Of a stretch of 64,000 bases of DNA, positions 44,917 through 53,333 are shown piece after piece. The translations under genes and the position numbers were made by a program. The stretch is from an uncultured Alphaproteobacteria bacterium. Lineage in GTDB: Bacteria; Pseudomonadota; Alphaproteobacteria; HIMB59; GCA-002718135. The stretch is taken from contig CACNLM010000006.1 in the NCBI GenBank assembly GCA_902621305.1, positions 28,419-92,418 of the forward strand, written 5' to 3'. The notes below the pieces were generated by a model, which saw only the letters and a list, made by a program, of their open reading frames with translations, searched no databases and was not told the origin of the DNA. Position 1 is the first letter of the stretch. Each line of letters starts with the position of its first letter.

Positions 44917-46146
44917 ATGGGAGATTTAGTTAGTAATTACAGATTTGTTGTAAAGCCAGTTATTAAAGAAACTGGTAGATCTCTAGATTTGGCTAGACCC
45001 ATGAAAATACATCCTCTAACTTATCAAGAGTTACCACTTAACCCAGAATATACCAACTACGCTGATGGGAGATTTACACTTGAAAAATTATCTCATGCTA
45101 CAGCAGATGAAATGTATTGGAAAGCTAGACAAGAAATAATTTTACGTCACACAGGCGAACATCCATACGAAATATCTGGACCAGATGCTGAAAATTTACT
45201 TCAACAAATATTTCCTAGAAATATTTCAAAAGTAAAAATAGGACGATGCTCTTATCAATTTGCCTGTTACCATGATGGAGGGATGATTTCAGATGGATTA
45301 TTATTGAGATTAGAAAAAAATAAATTTTGGTTTGCTCAAGGTGATGGACATTTATTCAGTTGGTACAAAGCTCATTCAAAAAATTTAGATGTTGAAATTA
45401 AAGATCCAAATGTTTGGGTAAGTCAAATACAAGGACCTAAATCTCTAAAACTGTTAGAAAAACTAATTGATGAACCATTAAAAAATAATTTTAATTACTT
45501 TGATTGGATTGAAACTTCAATTGCTTCAGAAAAAGTAATTATAAGTAGAACAGGTTTTACGAATGAACTAGGTTGGGAGATTTATTTAAGGCCAGAAAAT
45601 GATTCAAAAAAAATTGGAGACTTAATACTCATTAAGGGTGAAGAAATGGGAATGATCCTTACAGCCTCTCCAGGATTTAGATGTAGAAGAATTGAGGCAG
45701 GTCTCTTATCTGCTGGAAGAGATTTTACAAGAGACAGATCTCCATTTGCTGTTGGATTAGGAAAATTTATAGATTTTAATAAAGGGGATTTTATTGGAAG
45801 AGATTATTTACTAAATGCAAGCAAAGATTGCTTAACATGGGGTATGAGAGTGGAAAATAGCTTTGCGTTGGTTGATTCTGAAATTTCTATTAATAATAAA
45901 AAAGTTGGCATTGTAACTTCAAGTACATGGTCGCCATTTCAAGTTTGTGGTGTTGCTATAGTTCATATGGATAATGCAGAATTTGGACCAGGCACAATAG
46001 TAGATGTTAGTTGTGATAATGGTAGTGTGCAAAAAGGTGAAATTTGTACTTTACCAATGTATGATGAGAAAGGTGAAATACAAAGAGGTTTAAAAGAGGA
46101 TATTCCATCAAGTCCAATACCTTGGAAGGGTATTTCAAAAAACTAG
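44917..46146 (+). CDS. GcvT/DmdA-fold tetrahydrofolate-dependent methyl- or aminomethyltransferase
   Basis: 409 residues without the FAD domain of dimethylglycine or sarcosine dehydrogenase. Folate-binding GcvT fold: RHTGEHPYEISGPDAENLLQQIF, GRCSYQFACYHDGGMISDGLLLRL, SRTGFTNELGWEIYL, FRCRRIEAGLLSAGRDFT and the C-terminal barrel (VGIVTSSTWSPF). A long N-terminal extension of about 65 residues is unusual. Likely moves a methyl or C1 group from an N- or S-methylated substrate to tetrahydrofolate. Substrate unknown. Confidence 0.82.
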   Translation: MGDLVSNYRFVVKPVIKETGRSLDLARPMKIHPLTYQELPLNPEYTNYADGRFTLEKLSHATADEMYWKARQEIILRHTGEHPYEISGPDAENLLQQIFPRNISKVKIGRCSYQFACYHDGGMISDGLLLRLEKNKFWFAQGDGHLFSWYKAHSKNLDVEIKDPNVWVSQIQGPKSLKLLEKLIDEPLKNNFNYFDWIETSIASEKVIISRTGFTNELGWEIYLRPENDSKKIGDLILIKGEEMGMILTASPGFRCRRIEAGLLSAGRDFTRDRSPFAVGLGKFIDFNKGDFIGRDYLLNASKDCLTWGMRVENSFALVDSEISINNKKVGIVTSSTWSPFQVCGVAIVHMDNAEFGPGTIVDVSCDNGSVQKGEICTLPMYDEKGEIQRGLKEDIPSSPIPWKGISKN

Positions 46147-46194
46147 TATATTTTATAATAGAATTATAAATTATATTAGAATACAAATATTAAA

Positions 46195-47358
46195 ATGAAT
46201 GACCTCATTAAACCTAGCAATAAAATCCATACAATAGATGATGCAATAAGGTTATCAAAAAAGAGATTACCAAAATTGGTCTTTGATTTTATTGATGGAG
46301 CATCAGGAGATGATAAACTTGCTGAAATTAATAGTAAAGCATTAGATCAAATTAGACTTGAACCTAAGGTTTTCAGAAATGTCGAGAATAGAAAATTAAG
46401 TAAAAAAATATTTGATTTTCATTTTGATTATCCATTTGGATTTGCACCAATGGGAATGACAAATCTTTCATGGCCTGAAGCAGATAAAATGATAGCAAAA
46501 GAAAGTGCGTATAATAATATTCCAACATGTGTTTCAATGGCTTCTAGTACTACGCTTGAAGATATGTTTACTTTTTCAGAAGGTCATTCGTGGATGCAAA
46601 TATATATTTTTCAAAGTGAAGAATTTATTATGGAATTATTAAAAAGAGCAGAAGGCATAGGGTATGAGGTTTTAATTCTCACTGTTGATGTTCCTATTCT
46701 TTCAAGAAGAGCCAGAGATGATAGAAATGGCTTTGGTTATCCATTTAAAATTGGTCCAAAACAATTTTTAGATTTTGCACTACATCCTCAATGGAGCTTA
46801 ACAACTTTTTTTAAAGGTGCTCCACAACCAATGAATTATGTTACCTCCAAAAGTGGTGATCAAGTTTTTAGACGAAAAGAAAGTAGAGGGGCAACTGATT
46901 GGAATACTCTAAATAGAGTTAGAGACGCTTGGAAAGGAAAATTAATAGTCAAAGGAGTAATGAATTCTGAAGATGCTTTGAAAATTAAAGAGGCTGGTGC
47001 TGATGCAATTCAAGTATCAAATCATGGTGGAAGACAGTTAGATAGTGCTACTGCTTCTATTAATGCTTTACCATTAATACGAAAAGCTTTGGGAGACGAT
47101 TTTCCAATACTTTTTGATAGTGGCATTAGAAGTGGTAGTGATATTTTACGCGCGTTAGCTCTGGGAGCCAACTTTATTATGTTTGGCAGACCTTTAATGT
47201 ACGCAATTGGCGCAGATGGTGCAAAAGGTCTTCGAAGAATCATTAACCTTATTAAAGAAGAGTTAAGTACAAATCTTGGCTTAGTGGGATTAACCGATAT
47301 AAATGAAGTTGATAAAAAAATTATAGCAGAGAAATTTTTTAAGGATATAAAGTATTAA
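46195..47358 (+). CDS. FMN-dependent alpha-hydroxy-acid oxidase/dehydrogenase
   Basis: 387 residues of the LldD/glycolate oxidase family: N-terminal DAIRLSKKRLPKLVFDFIDGASGD, ILTVDVPILSRRARD, catalytic His in VSNHGGRQLD and the FMN phosphate site FDSGIRSGSDILRALALGANFIMFGR. Oxidises an L-2-hydroxy acid such as lactate, glycolate or an aryl/sulfo analogue. The start of a very tight run; the ThDP enzyme begins one base later, which suggests that its 2-keto product is the next substrate. Confidence 0.9.
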   Translation: MNDLIKPSNKIHTIDDAIRLSKKRLPKLVFDFIDGASGDDKLAEINSKALDQIRLEPKVFRNVENRKLSKKIFDFHFDYPFGFAPMGMTNLSWPEADKMIAKESAYNNIPTCVSMASSTTLEDMFTFSEGHSWMQIYIFQSEEFIMELLKRAEGIGYEVLILTVDVPILSRRARDDRNGFGYPFKIGPKQFLDFALHPQWSLTTFFKGAPQPMNYVTSKSGDQVFRRKESRGATDWNTLNRVRDAWKGKLIVKGVMNSEDALKIKEAGADAIQVSNHGGRQLDSATASINALPLIRKALGDDFPILFDSGIRSGSDILRALALGANFIMFGRPLMYAIGADGAKGLRRIINLIKEELSTNLGLVGLTDINEVDKKIIAEKFFKDIKY

Positions 47359-47359
47359 A

Positions 47360-49102
47360 ATGGGAGATAAAAAGATTAGAGGTGGAGCATTAGTTGCAAG
47401 AGCTCTTAGAGACAAAGGTATTGATAATGTATTTACACTTTCCGGAGGGTTTTGTAATCCAGCACTTGAAGGATTTATGGAGTGTCAAATTAATGTAATT
47501 AATTGTCCTCATGAACAAATTGCTGGTCATTTAGCTGATGGTCATACTAGAATATCAAGAAAACCATCCGTTTGTATTGTCGGGCCAGAAGGTTTTGCAA
47601 ATGCAGTGCCTTCAATGATGGAAGCATGGGGTGAAAGATCACCAGTTATTTTTATAACTGGATCAAGTAGCTTAAAAAGACAAGGAGCAGGTGGTTTTAA
47701 AGAAATAGATGATGTATCTATAGCAGCACCATTAACAAAATACAGTGCAAGTATAACAGATGGCAATAGAATAAGAGAGTTTGTAGATAAAGCATATAGA
47801 ATTGCAACAAATGGCTATCCTGGTGCAGTACATTTAAGTGTACCAGTAGATATAATGTTTTCATCTTTTGCAGATAATGCAGGTTTAGAAGAAAGACCTT
47901 TTACTCAGCAAAAGAAACCTCTCGCAAAAGCTTGGCCCGATCCTGAGAGTTTAAATGAAATATTTGATCTGGCAATTAATGCTAAAAAAACAGTATTTAT
48001 TGGAGGGCATGGAGTTTGGTGGTCTAGTGCAGAAAAAAAATTAGAGCAAGCTGGCTTTGAATTAAATATTCCAATATTTAATATACCATACCACCAAAAA
48101 CTTTTAGGTGAAGAGGCAGATACATACATGGGTCTGGCAGATATTCATCAATACCCCCCATCAAAAATGGCTCTTCATGAATCAGATTTGGTTCTTATGA
48201 TTGGTGCACGTCTTGATAATCAAATGAATTTTGGAAATCCTCCACTTTTTCCAAAAAGCACTAAGCTTGTTTGTATTAATGGATCGCATGAAGAAATAGA
48301 ATTAAATAGAGCTGCAGATATTAACTTACTTTGTGATCCTGGAGTTTTTTTGGATAAACTCATAGAGTTAAAGAAAAACAGTAAATGGAAATTAAACAAT
48401 GAATGGTTTAATAAGAATAAAAAAGAGAAAAAAAATTGGATCAATAAAACATTAGATGACTTAAATAAAGAAACTGAAGAGACCAAAAAAAATGGTGGAA
48501 AAATTCATCCTCTTCAATTAGCTTTAGATGTTCAAGAAGTGTTAACTGAAAATGATTGGTTAGTTATTGATGGGGGTAATACGCATTTCTGGTCCGAGAT
48601 TGCAATTAATATTGCTGGATCAAAAGGTAAAAAACTTGGAGGAATATTACATCCAGGTACTTTCAGCATGTTAGGTGTTGGTGTTCCTTTTGCAGTATCA
48701 GCGAAAAATCTTAATCCTAAATCTAATGTTGTTTTAATAAGTGGAGATGGTGCATTTTTATCTGGAGGATTGTCAATTGAAGCTGCATTTCAAGAAAAAA
48801 AACCTATTGTTGTTGTCATAGATAATAATGGAGGTCTTGACTGTATTTCTCAACAACAAGAAAGGTTATTTGAAAGTGGGAAACACTTTGCAACTGATTT
48901 TAGAGATATTCCATTTCATTCAATTTTTGAAGGTTTTGGAGGGCATGGAGAATTAGTTACTAAAAGAGAAGATTTAGGCCCCGCTTTAAAAAGAGCTCTA
49001 GAAAGTGGTAAAACTGCATGTGTAAATGTTAAGGCTAAAGGTGTTATAAGTCCTATAGTTGCTGCAGTTAGTGATAAAAGAGATAAAGCGTCTATAGAGT
49101 AA
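47360..49102 (+). CDS. ThDP-dependent decarboxylase/carboligase (acetolactate-synthase-like)
   Basis: 580 residues: N-terminal VFTLSGGFCNPALEGFM, catalytic Glu in NCPHEQIAGHLADGHTR, and C-terminal ThDP motif GDG...NN (SGDGAFLSGGLSIEAAF to VIDNNGG). The family covers acetolactate synthase, oxalyl-CoA decarboxylase, benzoylformate decarboxylase and sulfoacetaldehyde acetyltransferase. Glyoxylate carboligase is excluded by the present Glu. With no small regulatory subunit nearby, biosynthetic acetolactate synthase is unlikely. Acts probably on the keto acid from the preceding oxidase. Confidence 0.85.
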   Translation: MGDKKIRGGALVARALRDKGIDNVFTLSGGFCNPALEGFMECQINVINCPHEQIAGHLADGHTRISRKPSVCIVGPEGFANAVPSMMEAWGERSPVIFITGSSSLKRQGAGGFKEIDDVSIAAPLTKYSASITDGNRIREFVDKAYRIATNGYPGAVHLSVPVDIMFSSFADNAGLEERPFTQQKKPLAKAWPDPESLNEIFDLAINAKKTVFIGGHGVWWSSAEKKLEQAGFELNIPIFNIPYHQKLLGEEADTYMGLADIHQYPPSKMALHESDLVLMIGARLDNQMNFGNPPLFPKSTKLVCINGSHEEIELNRAADINLLCDPGVFLDKLIELKKNSKWKLNNEWFNKNKKEKKNWINKTLDDLNKETEETKKNGGKIHPLQLALDVQEVLTENDWLVIDGGNTHFWSEIAINIAGSKGKKLGGILHPGTFSMLGVGVPFAVSAKNLNPKSNVVLISGDGAFLSGGLSIEAAFQEKKPIVVVIDNNGGLDCISQQQERLFESGKHFATDFRDIPFHSIFEGFGGHGELVTKREDLGPALKRALESGKTACVNVKAKGVISPIVAAVSDKRDKASIE

Positions 49103-49105
49103 GTT

Positions 49106-49441
49106 ATGGCAATTTTTTCTACACATTTACTAAACTCAATAGATGGTACGCATGCAAGTGATGTAGAAATTGTTATTTATAGAGTAAATAATAATAACAA
49201 AGTTGTATTTCTAGAAGATAAAACAGATAGCTCTGGAAGAATGCTTAAAGAATTTGAATTAACGGAAGAAGATTGTGAAAGTGATTATGAAATGATAATT
49301 AATTCTGGTAAATATTTTAGAAATACTAGTGAAATAATTAATTCAATAAATGTTAAATTTAAAATGAAAGATCCTCTTAAAAAATATCACATACCCTTAA
49401 TTGTTTCTCCAAATGGATACTCAATATGGTGGTCTAAATAA
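49106..49441 (+). CDS. Transthyretin-like protein (5-hydroxyisourate hydrolase family), divergent C-terminus
   Basis: 111 residues with the transthyretin fold of HIU hydrolases: STHLLNSIDGTHASDV (catalytic His H7), SSGR (R45), the strand FKMKDPLKKYHIPLIVSPNGYS (H95). The C-terminal YRGS tetrapeptide that defines HIU hydrolase is replaced by WWSK. No other uricolytic gene is in the window. It may hydrolyse a different lactam or amide. Three bases after the ThDP gene, one before DmdA. Confidence 0.82.
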   Translation: MAIFSTHLLNSIDGTHASDVEIVIYRVNNNNKVVFLEDKTDSSGRMLKEFELTEEDCESDYEMIINSGKYFRNTSEIINSINVKFKMKDPLKKYHIPLIVSPNGYSIWWSK

Positions 49442-49442
49442 A

Positions 49443-50564
49443 ATGAGTAATTCAGGATTAAACATGTCTAGACGTATTAGGAGGACGCCCTATACGGAGA
49501 AAGTAATTGAGGCTGGTGTAAGCGGTTTTACTGTAGTTAATCATATGCTTCTTCCAAAGTCATATAAAGCAACAGTAGAAGAAGATTACTGGCACTTATC
49601 TAAAAATACTCAAATTTGGGATGTCTCATGTCAACGACAGGTTCAAATAATAGGAGATGATGCTACAAAATTAATACAACTCATGTCTCCAAGATCAATA
49701 AAAGATATGCCTATTGGAAAATGTTACTATTATCCGATGATTGATGAAAATGCAGGGATGATAAATGATCCTGTACTTTTAAAATTAAGTGAAAATAAAT
49801 ATTGGCTATCAGTCGCAGACTCAGACGTTCTACTTTGGGCAAAAGGTTTGGCTGTAGGAAGAAATTTTAAAGCTGATATTATAGAGCCAGATATTTACCC
49901 TTTAGCAATTCAGGGACCAAAATCTGAAGAATTAATGTCATCAATATTTGGAGAAAAAATTAAAAAATTAAACTTCTTTCATTTTTCTTTTTTTGAATTT
50001 GAAGGAACAAAACAGATAATTGCAAGATCAGGATATAGTAAACAAGATGGTTTTGAGATTTATCTTAAAGGTTTTAGTTTAGGAAAAAAACTTTGGGAAA
50101 CTATTTGGGAGGCAGGAAAAGATTTTAATATTTCACCTGGATGTCCAAATTTAATTGATAGAATAGAAGGTGGTTTACTATCCTATGGTAATGAATTTAC
50201 TTTAGAAAATAATCCAATTGAATGTGGATTTGATAATTATTGTAACAATTTATCTCATGATTTCATTGGAAAAAATGCACTTAAAGAAATTTTAAAAAAT
50301 GGAATAGAAAAAAAAATAAAAGGAATTACTTTTGATGGGTCCCCGACTCCTACCTGCACAATACCTTTTCCTGTATACTCAAAAAATAGATTTCAAATTG
50401 GTAATATCACCTCAGGTATTTATTCACCATTTTTAAAAACCAATATTGGACTATCAATGGTTGATAGAGATTATTGGAATGATGGGCAGGATGTTATCGT
50501 ATTAACACCAGACAATATTGAGAGAAAAGGTAAAGTGTGCTCACTACCTTTTAATTATTCTTAA
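49443..50564 (+). CDS. dmdA: DMSP demethylase (DmdA family)
   Basis: 373 residues from the ATG one base after the preceding stop; an in-frame ATG at 49401 lies within that gene. The start NMSRRIRRTPYTEKVIEAGVSG, then FTVVNHMLLP, WDVSCQRQVQI, GKCYYYPMIDENAGMINDPV, LAIQGPKSEELM and ARSGYSKQDGFEIYL match DmdA as I remember it, and length fits. DmdA moves a methyl from dimethylsulfoniopropionate to tetrahydrofolate, giving methylmercaptopropionate. dmdB, C, D are not identified nearby, so a related substrate remains possible. Confidence 0.83.
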   Translation: MSNSGLNMSRRIRRTPYTEKVIEAGVSGFTVVNHMLLPKSYKATVEEDYWHLSKNTQIWDVSCQRQVQIIGDDATKLIQLMSPRSIKDMPIGKCYYYPMIDENAGMINDPVLLKLSENKYWLSVADSDVLLWAKGLAVGRNFKADIIEPDIYPLAIQGPKSEELMSSIFGEKIKKLNFFHFSFFEFEGTKQIIARSGYSKQDGFEIYLKGFSLGKKLWETIWEAGKDFNISPGCPNLIDRIEGGLLSYGNEFTLENNPIECGFDNYCNNLSHDFIGKNALKEILKNGIEKKIKGITFDGSPTPTCTIPFPVYSKNRFQIGNITSGIYSPFLKTNIGLSMVDRDYWNDGQDVIVLTPDNIERKGKVCSLPFNYS

Positions 50565-50565
50565 A

Positions 50566-51012
50566 ATGAGTCATTCAATCAAATTAGAGTGGGAATTAGG
50601 AGATCAAAAACTCGAATTTGGAAAATACTTAACTGATCACACAGTAATGCTTAACAAAAATGTATCTATTGATGCGGGATCATCTCCAGATTATGGAGGA
50701 AGCGAAACTAATATTAATCCAGAACAAAAACTAGCTGCAGCTGTAAGTAGTTGTTTTATGATGACGTTTTTAGCTTTAGCTGCAAAAATGAAATGGCCAG
50801 TTATTAATTACAAAGATAAAGCAATTTCGTATTTAGGAAAAAATGCAGAGGGAAGAATGTACGTTAACAAAATTGAGCTTAATCCAGCCATAGTATTTGA
50901 AGATAATTTTACTATTACTGATGAAGAAATGAAAAAGATGAAAGAAAGATCGCATAAGTATTGTTTTATCGCTAATTCACTATCTAAAGATGTTGAAATT
51001 CTAATCAATTAA
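50566..51012 (+). CDS. OsmC/Ohr-family protein
   Basis: 148 residues from the ATG one base after dmdA. OsmC-like: DAGSSPDYGGSETNINPEQKLAAAVSSCFMMTFLALAAKM with the first redox Cys in SSCF, and a second Cys in HKYCFIANSLSKDVE. Such proteins reduce organic hydroperoxides or similar thiol-reactive compounds. Its place behind a sulphur-compound demethylase suggests protection from reactive products or a thiol/methanethiol role, which is inferred only. Confidence 0.87.
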   Translation: MSHSIKLEWELGDQKLEFGKYLTDHTVMLNKNVSIDAGSSPDYGGSETNINPEQKLAAAVSSCFMMTFLALAAKMKWPVINYKDKAISYLGKNAEGRMYVNKIELNPAIVFEDNFTITDEEMKKMKERSHKYCFIANSLSKDVEILIN

Positions 51013-51804
51013 ATGAATTTTAATCTAATTTTAACAGAAAAAAATAATAATATTTTTAGTATTATTCTTAATGATCAGAAAAACCAAAACACTTTAAGCG
51101 AAAACATGATCAATGAATTAAAATCAGCGCTAGACATTGCTGATGAAGATAATGATGTAAAAGTAATTATTTTATCATCAAAAGGTAATATTTTTTGTGC
51201 AGGACATAATTTAAAAGATTTAAATTCACAAAGATTGCAAAATGATAAAGGTGAAAGCTATTTTAAAAAAATATTTCAAATGTGCTCTCAACTTATGTTA
51301 AAGATTAATAAAAATAATAAACCAGTTATAGCTATGGTTGATGGTATTGCTACTGCAGCAGGGTGTCAGTTAATTTCTAGCTGTGATTTAGCTTACTCAA
51401 GTAGCAGAGCAAAATATGCAACTCCTGGTGTTAATATTGGATTATTTTGTTCTACACCAATGGTTCCATTATCAAGAACTGTAGGGAAAAAGCAAGCAAT
51501 GGAAATGCTTCTCACTGGAGATCTTATAGATGCAAATAAAGCATTAAGGATTGGTTTAATAAATGATGTCTTTGAAGAAGATAGTTTAAAAGAAAATGTA
51601 TTTCAAATTGCTAAAAAAATATCGTCTAAATCTTCTAATACTATTAAAATTGGAAAAGAAGCTTTTTACAAACAAAAAGATATGAACTTAGAAGACGCAT
51701 ATACTTTTACTTCAGAGGTGATGACAGAAAATATGTTACATGATGATTCCAAGGAAGGAATTGAAGCTTTTTTAGAAAAAAGAGAACCAAACTGGAAAGA
51801 ATAA
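51013..51804 (+). CDS. ECHDC3-like crotonase-fold protein without the catalytic glutamates
   Basis: 263 residues of the enoyl-CoA hydratase superfamily; oxyanion-hole FCAGHNLKDL and TAAGCQLISSCDLAYSS. At the two hydratase Glu positions stand Q119 and G139 (KYATPGVNIGLFCSTP), as in ECHDC3-type members. It therefore should not be a normal enoyl-CoA hydratase, nor DmdD as described (which uses two Glu). The start directly follows the OsmC stop. Last gene of the tight run. Confidence 0.85.
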   Translation: MNFNLILTEKNNNIFSIILNDQKNQNTLSENMINELKSALDIADEDNDVKVIILSSKGNIFCAGHNLKDLNSQRLQNDKGESYFKKIFQMCSQLMLKINKNNKPVIAMVDGIATAAGCQLISSCDLAYSSSRAKYATPGVNIGLFCSTPMVPLSRTVGKKQAMEMLLTGDLIDANKALRIGLINDVFEEDSLKENVFQIAKKISSKSSNTIKIGKEAFYKQKDMNLEDAYTFTSEVMTENMLHDDSKEGIEAFLEKREPNWKE

Positions 51805-51811
51805 TTACTTC

Positions 51812-53284
51812 TTAAAATGGGTTTGGTTGAGATGGATTAGTAGCTAGCCAAGTAGATTTAGTCTGCATGTAACTTTGCATTCCCTCCCATCCGTTTTCAC
51901 GACCGTATCCTGATTGCTTGAAGCCTCCAACTGGAGATTGAGTAGAAGCATTAAAATAATTATTTATATAAACGGTTCCAGCCTCTATCTTATCCGCTAA
52001 CCGTATAGCTTTATTAGTATCCTTAGTCCAAAGACCTGCTGCAAGTCCATAAATAGTATCGTTTGCAATTTTAATTACCTCATCTTCATTATCCCAAGAC
52101 TGTATTGAAGCGACAGGTCCAAATACTTCATTTTGAGCTAAATCATCTTCATTTGGGACATTATCAAAAATAGTGGGTCCAATATAGTACCCCTCAGATT
52201 TTTGTTCTTTTCTTCCATCAATTAATAATTTTAAACCTCTTTTTTCAGCTGCTTCTATCTTAGATAAAATAAATTCATATTGCTCTTTATTTGCTATCGG
52301 TCCTATTTGTGTTGCAGTATCATTTGGGTGACCAACTTTAGCCTTTTTAACAACTTCTAATAAATTATGAGTAAATTTATCTTTTATATTTTTATGCACT
52401 AGTATCCTTGATCCTGAAATACAACTATGACCTGAAACTGGAAATATACCTGACACAACTCCATTAACTGATAAAGTTAAATCAGCATCTTTAAATATAA
52501 TTTGTGGTGATTTTCCTCCTAGCTCCATTATAATAGGTTTAACGTTTTTGGATGCACTTAAACTAGCTGCACTACCCCCTTTTGTTCCACCTGTAAAACT
52601 TATCATTCTAACATCTTGGTGTTCAATAAGAGGTGCACCAGTGGTAGGGCCAAAACCAGTAACAACATTAATTAAACCTTCTGGAAGATCAGCTTCTTCT
52701 AAAATTTTCATTAACTCTAATGTAGAGCATGATGCTCTTTCTGAAGGTTTAATTACAACTGTATTGCCTGCTGCTATTGCTGGTGCTAATTTCCAGATTA
52801 ATGTTCCAATTGGTGAATTCCAAGGAAGAATAAGTGCAACAACTCCAAATGGTTCCCATTTTAAATAATTATGCATATTTGGAACCTCTGAAGGTATTAA
52901 TCTACCTTCATACTTGTCACACATGCCAGCATAATAATAAAAACTCTCAGTCTGCCAGCTGGTTAAAGAAGGAGTGATATTTTTTGGAAGTTTTCCGTTG
53001 TCTTTAGTTTCTATTTGCCCAATGCGTTCTGCATTTTTAGCAATAATATCTCCAATTCTAGTTAATGTTCTCCCTCTTTCTGCTGGATGCATTATACCAT
53101 AAGGACCATCATAATAAGCACGTTTAGCAGATGATACTGCAAGATTAATATCTTTTTCATTACAGTCAGGGACCTTTGCCCATACTTTACCTATAGATGG
53201 ATCCTCACTTTCAAAATATTTTTCAGAAGAAGGGTCATGCCATCTATTTCCTGCATAAAATTTGTAGGTTTGAATTTCAGACAT
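51812..53284 (-). CDS. Aldehyde dehydrogenase (betaine-aldehyde-dehydrogenase-like)
   Basis: 490 residues; GVVALILPWNSPIGTLIWKLAPAIAAGNTVVIKPSE, nucleotide FTGGTKGGS, catalytic Glu in IMELGGKSPQ and Cys in SGHSCISGSRI, with NNYFNASTQSPVGGFKQSGYGREN at the end. Oxidises an aldehyde to the acid using NAD(P). Downstream of the GMC oxidoreductase on the same strand (50 bases), so an alcohol-to-acid pair is likely, for example choline-like or hydroxypropyl substrates. Confidence 0.9.
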   Translation of the reverse strand: MSEIQTYKFYAGNRWHDPSSEKYFESEDPSIGKVWAKVPDCNEKDINLAVSSAKRAYYDGPYGIMHPAERGRTLTRIGDIIAKNAERIGQIETKDNGKLPKNITPSLTSWQTESFYYYAGMCDKYEGRLIPSEVPNMHNYLKWEPFGVVALILPWNSPIGTLIWKLAPAIAAGNTVVIKPSERASCSTLELMKILEEADLPEGLINVVTGFGPTTGAPLIEHQDVRMISFTGGTKGGSAASLSASKNVKPIIMELGGKSPQIIFKDADLTLSVNGVVSGIFPVSGHSCISGSRILVHKNIKDKFTHNLLEVVKKAKVGHPNDTATQIGPIANKEQYEFILSKIEAAEKRGLKLLIDGRKEQKSEGYYIGPTIFDNVPNEDDLAQNEVFGPVASIQSWDNEDEVIKIANDTIYGLAAGLWTKDTNKAIRLADKIEAGTVYINNYFNASTQSPVGGFKQSGYGRENGWEGMQSYMQTKSTWLATNPSQPNPF

Positions 53285-53333
53285 AATTTATTTAAACTTA
53301 AATATTTTCATTGGTCAACTTATTTGTAATTAA

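Noticed and set aside
46152..46170. Eight-base AT-only inverted repeat before the hydroxy-acid oxidase gene
   Set aside because: A stem made only of A-T pairs in such AT-rich DNA can arise by chance and has no T-run or conserved context.
47360..49102. Assignment as glyoxylate carboligase
   Set aside because: That enzyme lacks the catalytic Glu, which is present here in PHEQIAGHLADG.
49443..51804. Reading dmdA-OsmC-crotonase as the standard dmdABCD demethylation operon
   Set aside because: No CoA ligase (DmdB) or acyl-CoA dehydrogenase (DmdC) is present and the crotonase lacks both glutamates needed by DmdD.
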